13,969 bases of DNA, taken from the NCBI GenBank assembly GCA_005800865.1, contig SYEI01000298.1:1-13969 (forward strand), read 5' to 3'. A program made the translations under genes and the position numbers. Below, piece after piece: positions 7,083 to 12,568 of this stretch. A model generated the notes under the pieces. It was not told the DNA's origin, searched no databases, and saw nothing but the letters and a program-made list of their open reading frames with translations. This DNA comes from Bacteroidota bacterium (GTDB taxonomy: Bacteria > Bacteroidota > Bacteroidia > B-17B0 > Aurantibacillaceae). Within the stretch, counting starts at the first letter, position 1; every line of letters starts with the position of its first letter.

Positions 7083-7128
7083 ATCAACTGAAATGGACAA
7101 TTCATATAAAAATTGACCATTTCTTGAT
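7083..7128. repeat. Long imperfect palindrome between mqnD and the M13 peptidase gene
   Basis: GAAATGGACAATT (7090-7102) faces AATTGACCATTTC (7111-7123) over the 8-base spacer CATATAAA, with one A-A mismatch in a 13-base arm. The pairing continues outward as ATCAA (7083-7087) with TTGAT (7124-7128) after a 2-base bulge. No T tract follows, so it does not look like a standard terminator. It could be an mRNA-end stabilising hairpin, a binding site for a dimeric regulator of the downstream peptidase gene, or a dispersed repeat. Confidence 0.6.
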
Positions 7129-7160
7129 AAAATCCTTTTATATTTATAAAAAATACATTT

Positions 7161-9176
7161 ATGCAAAAATTAGTTTTAATAGCTTCTTCTCTTTTTTTGG
7201 GAGCTAATGCGTTTGCTCAAACTCTTACGCCTGGTATTAATTTAAGTTACATCGATTCATCGGTGAGTCCTCGTAACGATATTTATAAATTTGCAAATGG
7301 CAAATGGTTAAATACTCAAAAAATACCAGCAAGTGATGGTAGTTGGGGCAGCTTTAATGAAATCAACGAAAATAACGTTGCTAATTTGAAAGCTTTGATG
7401 TTACAAGTTTCGAAAGATACAAAGGCATTGCCTGGAACTAATATTCAAAAATTACGTGATTTTTATTCAACAGCTATAGATTCAGCAAAAGCTGATAAAG
7501 ATGGAATTAAACCAATTAATGCTGATTTAGCAGCTATTGATTTAATTAAAACTAAAGATGATTTATTAAAAACAACGGCAGCTCTTAATAAAAAAGGTGT
7601 TGGTGGTATGCTTGGTTTTTATGTGTATTCAGATTTTAAAAATAGTAATGCCAATACATGCTATTTAGCGCAATCTGGATTAGGCTTACCTGATAAAGAT
7701 TTTTATTTCGAAGCACAATATGAATCTGTAAAGAAAGAATATAGCGAACACATTGCGCGTATGTTTGAATGTTTGGGTAATTATCCTGAATCTGCGCAAG
7801 TAAATGTAGCAACCATCATGAAAATTGAAACGGAGTTGGCAAAAAATTGTCAGAATGCTGTTGAGCAACGCGATATACAAAAACAATATAATCCTTTTAC
7901 AAAAGCTGAGTTAGTAAAATTGACACCTAATGTAAATTGGGATGTGTATTTCGCTACTATAGGAATTGCAACCCCTGAAAATATTGTCATCAATCAGCCA
8001 AAGTATTACGAAGGTTTAAATACGTTAATTAATTCTATTTCAATTGCGGAGTGGAAAGTGTTTTTAAAATGGAATTTAATTCAAACAGCGGCACCATATT
8101 TATCTAGCAAGTTTGTAAACGAAAATTTTAAATTTCAAGGAACGGTTTTAGCTGGAAAAAAAGAAATGAAGCCTCGTTACAAGAGAGTACAAGGCTCTAC
8201 TGATGAAGCTTTAGGAGAGGCATTAGGTAAGTTATATGTGGAGAAATATTTTGATGACAAGTCAAAAAAACGTGTGAATGAGATGGTAGATAATTTAATT
8301 GCTGCTTATCGTGTACGCATCGAATCTCGTGATTGGATGAGCGCAGAAACTAAAGTTCAAGCTCAATTAAAATTAGATAAGATTATTAAAAAATTAGGTT
8401 TCCCTGATAAATGGATTGATTACAAAGTATTAACTATTACAAAAGAATCGTATTGGAAAAATGTTTCAGCTGCACGTGAATTTCAATATAAAAGAATGTT
8501 AGATAAGATTGGTAAGCCAGTTGATAGAATGGAGTGGGGCATGACTCCTCCAACAGTTAATGCGTATTATAATCCAACATCAAACGAAATTGCATTCCCT
8601 GCAGGAATTATGCAAGTGCCATTTTTTGATGTAAATGCAGATGATGCCTTTAATTATGGTGTAATGGGCTCTATTATTGGTCACGAGTTAACGCATGGCT
8701 TTGATGATCAAGGTTCGCAGTTTGATGCTGATGGAAATTTAAAAATGTGGTGGACAGAAACTGATTATAAAAACTTTACTGATAAAACGAAGTTGATTAT
8801 TGAACAGTTTGATAATTATGTAGCAATCGATACTCTTCATGTTAAAGGAGAATTAACGCAAGGAGAAAACATTGCTGATTTAGGTGGTTTAACCATGGCC
8901 TATTATGCATATCAAAAATCATTGAATGGAAAAAAATCACCTGTAATGGTTGGGTTTACTGGCGAACAACGTTTCTTTTTAGCTTGGGTGCAAGGTTGGA
9001 AAACCTTAATGCGTGATGCCTATTTAAAACAAATGATTGCTACTAATCCACATTCACCAGGAAATTTCAGAGCAGTTGGTCCATTAAGTAACATGCAAGA
9101 ATTTTATGATGCTTTTGGAGTGAAAGAAGGTGATGGTATGTTTAGACCAGTTGCTAAACGCGTAAATATTTGGTAA
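7161..9176 (+). CDS. Secreted M13 family zinc metallopeptidase (neprilysin/PepO-like)
   Basis: This 671-residue endopeptidase is predicted to be exported: residues 1-20 (MQKLVLIASS, then a hydrophobic run ending NAFAQ) form a signal peptide probably cleaved after AFAQ. The M13 N-terminal domain begins with the typical NDIYKFANGKWL. The zinc site is H508-E509-L-T-H512 with third ligand E569 and D573 in ENIAD. NAYYNP (467-472) is the substrate-binding counterpart of the NAFY motif of neprilysin, and HSPGNFRAVGPLSN (631-644) supplies the histidine and arginine that stabilise substrate. It ends in VNIW, where mammalian members end in CxxW, so the terminal disulfide is absent. All catalytic residues are present. 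Release to the periplasm or outer surface is likely; no type IX sorting domain is seen at the C-terminus. It appears monocistronic: about 86 bp follow mqnD and a strong terminator follows its stop. TATATTTA at 7139-7146 is a near-consensus -7 element. Confidence 0.96.
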   Translation: MQKLVLIASSLFLGANAFAQTLTPGINLSYIDSSVSPRNDIYKFANGKWLNTQKIPASDGSWGSFNEINENNVANLKALMLQVSKDTKALPGTNIQKLRDFYSTAIDSAKADKDGIKPINADLAAIDLIKTKDDLLKTTAALNKKGVGGMLGFYVYSDFKNSNANTCYLAQSGLGLPDKDFYFEAQYESVKKEYSEHIARMFECLGNYPESAQVNVATIMKIETELAKNCQNAVEQRDIQKQYNPFTKAELVKLTPNVNWDVYFATIGIATPENIVINQPKYYEGLNTLINSISIAEWKVFLKWNLIQTAAPYLSSKFVNENFKFQGTVLAGKKEMKPRYKRVQGSTDEALGEALGKLYVEKYFDDKSKKRVNEMVDNLIAAYRVRIESRDWMSAETKVQAQLKLDKIIKKLGFPDKWIDYKVLTITKESYWKNVSAAREFQYKRMLDKIGKPVDRMEWGMTPPTVNAYYNPTSNEIAFPAGIMQVPFFDVNADDAFNYGVMGSIIGHELTHGFDDQGSQFDADGNLKMWWTETDYKNFTDKTKLIIEQFDNYVAIDTLHVKGELTQGENIADLGGLTMAYYAYQKSLNGKKSPVMVGFTGEQRFFLAWVQGWKTLMRDAYLKQMIATNPHSPGNFRAVGPLSNMQEFYDAFGVKEGDGMFRPVAKRVNIW

Positions 9177-9200
9177 GCAGTAATACTGCTATAATAATTT

Positions 9201-9227
9201 AAAGGGGGCGCAGGCCCCCTTTTTTTT
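9201..9227 (+). terminator. Intrinsic terminator after the M13 peptidase gene
   Basis: GGGGGC (9204-9209) pairs with GCCCCC (9214-9219) around the tetraloop GCAG, extended by AAA with TTT, and is followed by an eight-base T run (9220-9227). This GC-rich stem stands out in AT-rich DNA and is a classical rho-independent terminator 27 bases past the stop codon. Confidence 0.95.
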
Positions 9228-9244
9228 GTTATTATCCTTAAAAA

Positions 9245-9343
9245 AATAGAACACAAATAACGTTGATAGTTATGATTACACTTAGTCTTTATGATTTGAA
9301 TCAGTGAAAATCTGCTCTATCAGTCCTATCCGTGTTCCAATTA
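9245..9343. repeat. Long imperfect intergenic palindrome with about 9-bp periodicity
   Basis: Complementary blocks occur in register on both arms: GAACAC (9249-9254) with GTGTTC (9332-9337), ATA (9257-9259) with TAT (9327-9329), TGATAG (9264-9269) with CTATCA (9317-9322), GATT (9274-9277) with AATC (9309-9312), and CACT (9279-9282) with AGTG (9303-9306). The unpaired gaps between the three outer block pairs and GATT/AATC are equal on the two arms (2, 4 and 4 bases). The right arm reads as units ATCTGCTCT, ATCAGTCCT, ATCCGTGTTC; the left arm read on the minus strand gives ATCATAACT, ATCAACGTT, ATTTGTGTTC. It occupies most of the 284-bp gap between the peptidase and ureohydrolase-like genes and looks like a decayed interspersed repeat. 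Confidence 0.6.
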
Positions 9344-9378
9344 TTTTCTTTCCAGAACTACTAACCCACATTCGTTAA

Positions 9379-9386
9379 TAAGTTTG
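9379..9386 (+). promoter_or_regulatory. Possible -7 element upstream of the ureohydrolase-like gene
   Basis: TAAGTTTG matches TAnnTTTG exactly and would give a leader of about 70 bases to the ATG at 9461. No -33 TTG is visible at the usual spacing. The terminator at 9201-9227 implies that a promoter must exist between it and 9461. Apart from this and the palindrome I see nothing else in the gap. Confidence 0.35.
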
Positions 9387-9460
9387 ACTGATTTACTGAA
9401 CAATAGCCTTCATTATAAATAAATTTAATCTGTTACAATTAACGATAGCTAAAATTCATT

Positions 9461-10627
9461 ATGAGCGATATACAACATTTTTTTAAACCTATTGAACTAG
9501 AAAGAGATTCTTATTCTGAAAATCAAATTGGCAGAGTAGTTAGTGCTTATACAAACGATTCTGATTTTCCGGAGTTGCAAGATATAGACATGGCTATTGT
9601 TGGTGTGTGTGAGGACAGAAGAGCAAATGCAAATGTGGGATGTGCAACCGCACCAGATAAAGTAAGAGATTATTTCTATTCTTTATATCCAGGAAGTTTT
9701 CGCCCGCGCATTGTTGATTTAGGGAACATCCAACCTGGGCATGATGTGGAAGATACTTACTATGCCTTAAAATCAACGGTTGAATATTTAATTCGTAATA
9801 ATGTTATACCAATTATTATTGGTGGAAGTCAGGATTTAACTTATGCGCAGTTTTTAGGTTACGAGAAATTAGAACAAACTATCAATATTGCCGCAATTGA
9901 TTCTACTTTTGATTTAGGTAATCCAGAGGAAGATGTAACTAATACAGCTTACTTAGGAAAAATCATTTTACATCAACCAAACTTCTTATTCAACTATAGT
10001 AATATTGGATATCAAACCTATTTAGTTGATCAAACAGGCTTAAGTATGATGAATCGTTTGTATTTTGATACTTATCGTTTAGGGCAAGTTCGCGACGCTA
10101 TTGAAGAATCAGAACCAATTATCCGCCATGCTGATATGTTGAGTTTTGATATTACCGCCATTAAACATAGTGATGCGCCCGCCAATCCTAACGCATCACC
10201 AAACGGATTTTATTCTGAAGAGGCTTGTCAAATGATGCGTTATGCAGGCATGAATGATAAATTATCTTCTGTAGGTATTTATGAAATTAATCCAGAATAT
10301 GATACACAAGGCAAAACAGCTAATCTAGCAGCACAAATGATTTGGTGTTTTATGGATGGTTTTTATAATCGTAAAAATGATTTTCCTTCACGCACAAGTC
10401 CTGACTATGTGAAATTTCATGTTGTATTGCAAGAAGAGAAATATGAAATTAATTTCTTTAAGAGTAAAAAAAGCGACCGTTGGTGGATGGAAATTCCTTA
10501 CCCTCCAACCAAAGGATTAAAGTTTGAGCGACACACATTATTACCTTGTTCCTATAAAGATTACGAGATGGCGGTGAATAACGAAATTCCTGACCGTTGG
10601 TGGCAAACTTACCAGAAACTAGCTTAA
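9461..10627 (+). CDS. Arginase/formimidoylglutamase-fold protein with degraded metal site
   Basis: This 388-residue protein aligns by motif order with the ureohydrolase superfamily (arginase, agmatinase, formimidoylglutamase). All three metal-binding motifs are recognisable but altered. GGSQD (121-125) replaces GGDHS, so the histidine ligand is Q124. DSTFD (147-151) replaces DAHxD, so the second histidine is T149 while D147 and D151 remain. SFDIT (228-232) replaces SFDxD, so the last aspartate is T232. Three of six manganese ligands, including both histidines, are therefore missing, and hydrolase activity is doubtful. Residues from about 310 form a C-terminal extension with tryptophan pairs (RWWMEIP; DRWWQTY) absent from ordinary arginases. 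Databases tend to label such Bacteroidota proteins formimidoylglutamase; no other histidine-degradation gene is present here. It has no signal peptide, is cytosolic, and stands alone between two terminators. I infer a structural, binding or regulatory role of unknown nature. Confidence 0.85.
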   Translation: MSDIQHFFKPIELERDSYSENQIGRVVSAYTNDSDFPELQDIDMAIVGVCEDRRANANVGCATAPDKVRDYFYSLYPGSFRPRIVDLGNIQPGHDVEDTYYALKSTVEYLIRNNVIPIIIGGSQDLTYAQFLGYEKLEQTINIAAIDSTFDLGNPEEDVTNTAYLGKIILHQPNFLFNYSNIGYQTYLVDQTGLSMMNRLYFDTYRLGQVRDAIEESEPIIRHADMLSFDITAIKHSDAPANPNASPNGFYSEEACQMMRYAGMNDKLSSVGIYEINPEYDTQGKTANLAAQMIWCFMDGFYNRKNDFPSRTSPDYVKFHVVLQEEKYEINFFKSKKSDRWWMEIPYPPTKGLKFERHTLLPCSYKDYEMAVNNEIPDRWWQTYQKLA

Positions 10628-10632
10628 AATAG

Positions 10633-10663
10633 AGCCCTTTTTAAACATTAAAAAGGGCTTTTT
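10633..10663 (+). terminator. Intrinsic terminator after the ureohydrolase-like gene
   Basis: AGCCCTTTTT (10633-10642) pairs perfectly with AAAAAGGGCT (10650-10659) around the 7-base loop AAACATT, and runs into a T tract to 10663. It lies 6 bases past the TAA. The A-rich side before the stem means it could also act on the opposite strand, but no leftward gene ends here. Confidence 0.92.
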
Positions 10664-10689
10664 GTTTCTCTATATAAAACGTACTTTTA
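10662..10689 (+). promoter_or_regulatory. Candidate promoter for the mqnC operon
   Basis: TTG at 10662-10664 and TACTTTTA at 10682-10689 are separated by 17 bases, close to the Bacteroidota -33 TTG / -7 TAnnTTTG arrangement with one mismatch in the -7 element. The predicted transcript would start near 10695 and carry a leader of about 47 bases containing an imperfect hairpin. The terminator just upstream makes a promoter here necessary if mqnC is not read through. Confidence 0.45.
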
Positions 10690-10702
10690 CTGAGTAAAAT
10701 TA

Positions 10703-10726
10703 CCTCCTTCGCTAAAGCTATGGAGG
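10703..10726 (+). promoter_or_regulatory. Leader hairpin with GGAGG upstream of mqnC
   Basis: CCTCC (10703-10707) is complementary to GGAGG (10722-10726), with a smaller GC/GC inner pairing around a TAAA loop. GGAGG resembles a Shine-Dalgarno core but lies 15 bases before the ATG, further than usual, and would be hidden in the stem. This could be a translational control element or chance; the stem is short and interrupted. Confidence 0.3.
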
Positions 10727-10741
10727 ATAAAATAAAATATA

Positions 10742-11869
10742 ATGAATGTTCAGTCACTTTTAAAACGCGCCCTTAACTTGGAGTTTTTATCCATTGAGGA
10801 AGGAGTGTTTTTATATGAAAATGCTTCTACATCAGAATTGACTTTTGTAGCAAACGATATCAGAAAAATCAAGAAACACAATTCTAATAAAGTTACTTGG
10901 CAAATTGATCGTAATTTAAATACAACTAATGTTTGTATCGCTAACTGTAAGTTCTGTAATTTCTACCGCATTCCTGGTCACGCTGAGGCTTATATCACAG
11001 ATATAGAAACTTATAAAAAGAAAATTGAAGAAACCATTAAATATGGTGGCGACCAACTATTATTGCAAGGAGGTCATCATCCTGATTTAGGTTTAAGTTT
11101 TTATGTGAATTTATTTAAAGAATTAAAAGCTTTATATCCTAGCATTAAATTACATTCATTAGGTCCACCAGAAATAGCACATATTACTAAATTAGAAAAA
11201 TCTACTCATACCGAAGTTTTAAAAGCCTTAGTTGAAGCTGGTTTAGATAGTTTACCTGGTGCAGGTGCCGAAATTTTAAATGATCGTGTGCGCCGTTTAA
11301 TCTCAAAAGGAAAGTGCACAGGACGTGAATGGTTAGATGTGATGCGTGCTTGTCACCAATTAAGTATTACCACATCAGCAACGATGATGTTCGGGCATGT
11401 GGAGACTATTTACGAACGCTTTGAACATTTAGTATGGTTGCGCGAAGTGCAATCAGAAAAGCCAGCTCACTCAAAAGGTTTCTTAGCATTTATTCCATGG
11501 CCATTTCAAGATGATGGAACTTTATTGAAACGTGTAAAAGGTGTTTCTAATAATGTGAGTGCAGATGAATACATTCGTATGCTAGCATTAAGCCGCATTA
11601 TGTTGCCAAACATTGAAAACATTCAAGCAAGTTGGTTAACTGTTGGTAAAGCAACAGCACAAATTTGTTTACACGGTGGCGCTAATGATTTTGGTAGTAT
11701 TATGATTGAAGAAAATGTAGTAAGTGCTGCAGGAGCCCCGCATCGTTTTACATACAAAACTATTCAGGATGCTATTAAAGAAGCAGGATTTGAGCCTCAG
11801 TTAAGAAATCAACAGTATGGTGAAAGAGAATTACCTGCAAACATACAAGAACAGGTTGTAAATTATTAA
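10742..11869 (+). CDS. mqnC: Cyclic dehypoxanthine futalosine synthase (radical SAM)
   Basis: This 375-residue radical SAM enzyme is predicted to convert dehypoxanthine futalosine into its cyclic form in the futalosine menaquinone pathway, linking the products of MqnB and MqnD. The cluster motif is C65, C69 and C72 (NVCIANCKFC), followed by NFYRIPGHAEAY. Blocks that separate MqnC from the related MqnE and CofH are LLQGGHHPDLGL, HSLGPPEI, GLDSLPGAGAEIL with RVRRLIS, TTSATMMFGHVET and FLAFIPWPFQDDGT. The length matches the family and no cluster ligand is missing. It is cytosolic. It is the first gene of a rightward set: the SDR gene starts 5 bases after its stop. The ATG at 10742 is the first in frame and homology starts soon after; an upstream ATG at 10720 is out of frame. 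Confidence 0.94.
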   Translation: MNVQSLLKRALNLEFLSIEEGVFLYENASTSELTFVANDIRKIKKHNSNKVTWQIDRNLNTTNVCIANCKFCNFYRIPGHAEAYITDIETYKKKIEETIKYGGDQLLLQGGHHPDLGLSFYVNLFKELKALYPSIKLHSLGPPEIAHITKLEKSTHTEVLKALVEAGLDSLPGAGAEILNDRVRRLISKGKCTGREWLDVMRACHQLSITTSATMMFGHVETIYERFEHLVWLREVQSEKPAHSKGFLAFIPWPFQDDGTLLKRVKGVSNNVSADEYIRMLALSRIMLPNIENIQASWLTVGKATAQICLHGGANDFGSIMIEENVVSAAGAPHRFTYKTIQDAIKEAGFEPQLRNQQYGERELPANIQEQVVNY

Positions 11870-11874
11870 GAGCT

Positions 11875-12558
11875 ATGAATGTTATCATTACAGGAGCAAG
11901 CAGAGGAATTGGTTTTGAATTAGTTCAGCAGTTTTTAAATGCTGGTGATACCGTTTTTTGTTTGACAAGAAATTTAGAACCTTTAAAAACTATTTCGCAT
12001 CCTAATTTAAAATCTATATCTACCGATTTGAGTTCTCAAGAAAGTATGGATGAGGCTGTTGCTTTTATAAAAAAAGAAGTAAAGCAAATAGATTGTATTA
12101 TTCATAATGCAGGTTCTTTAGTAAATAAACCCTATGAAACTATTTCTTATAAAGAATTAGGGGAAGTTTATAAGGTAAATGTATTTGCGCCTTATTATTT
12201 AACCCAACAATTATTGCCTTTACTAGGAAAAAAATCGAAAGCACATATTGTTAATATTAGTAGCATGGGAGGCTTTCAGGGTAGTTCTAAATTTGCAGGG
12301 CTGTCAGCATACAGCTCATCAAAAGCAGCTTTGGTTGGTTTAACAGAGTGTTTAGCTGAAGAATTAAAAGAAAAAAATATCTCCGTTAATTGTTTAGCTA
12401 TTGGTGCAGTGCAAACAGAAATGTTAGCAGAAGCTTTCCCAGGTTATCAAGCGCCTTTATCTCCAAAACAAATGGCTGAATATATTTTTGATTTTGCTGC
12501 AAAAGGACATTTATATTATAACGGTAAAATTTTGCCTGTATCATCTAGTACTCCTTAA
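11875..12558 (+). CDS. Short-chain dehydrogenase/reductase (SDR)
   Basis: This 227-residue classical SDR is predicted to be an NAD(P)H-dependent oxidoreductase in the cytosol. The nucleotide-binding motif TGASRGIG is at residues 6-13. R32 at the end of the second strand (LTRN) favours NADPH. HNAG is at 77-80, N102 in VNVFAPYYLTQ, the serine at S129/S130 (NISSMGG), and the catalytic pair Y146 and K150 in YSSSK. The serine-to-tyrosine distance is about three residues longer than usual. The substrate cannot be read from the sequence: 3-oxoacyl reductases, sepiapterin-reductase-like enzymes and generic carbonyl reductases share this pattern, and the protein is slightly short (typical 240-260). 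It lies 5 bases after mqnC and 10 bases before the receptor gene, so it is probably co-transcribed with both, but neither neighbour fixes its job. Confidence 0.9.
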   Translation: MNVIITGASRGIGFELVQQFLNAGDTVFCLTRNLEPLKTISHPNLKSISTDLSSQESMDEAVAFIKKEVKQIDCIIHNAGSLVNKPYETISYKELGEVYKVNVFAPYYLTQQLLPLLGKKSKAHIVNISSMGGFQGSSKFAGLSAYSSSKAALVGLTECLAEELKEKNISVNCLAIGAVQTEMLAEAFPGYQAPLSPKQMAEYIFDFAAKGHLYYNGKILPVSSSTP

Positions 12559-12568
12559 ACTGTAATTT

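Noticed and set aside
7083..7128. Palindrome called as a rho-independent terminator of mqnD
   Set aside because: The stem is AT-rich and is not followed by a T tract, unlike the two clear terminators at 9201-9227 and 10633-10663.
7686..7886. Minus-strand open frame inside the M13 peptidase gene
   Set aside because: It resembles a hydrophobic small protein, but it lies wholly within a conserved gene and has no start context or conserved motif.
9245..9343. Periodic ATC units considered as a CRISPR array or tandem repeat
   Set aside because: The units are only about 9 bases, degenerate and arranged as inverted arms; there are no spacers of regular length and no cas genes.
9594..9776. Minus-strand open frame inside the ureohydrolase-like gene
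   Set aside because: It is short and histidine/leucine-rich from reverse-strand codon bias, and has no independent support.
10720..10741. Upstream ATG as an alternative start for mqnC
   Set aside because: It is 22 bases upstream of the mqnC ATG and therefore out of frame.
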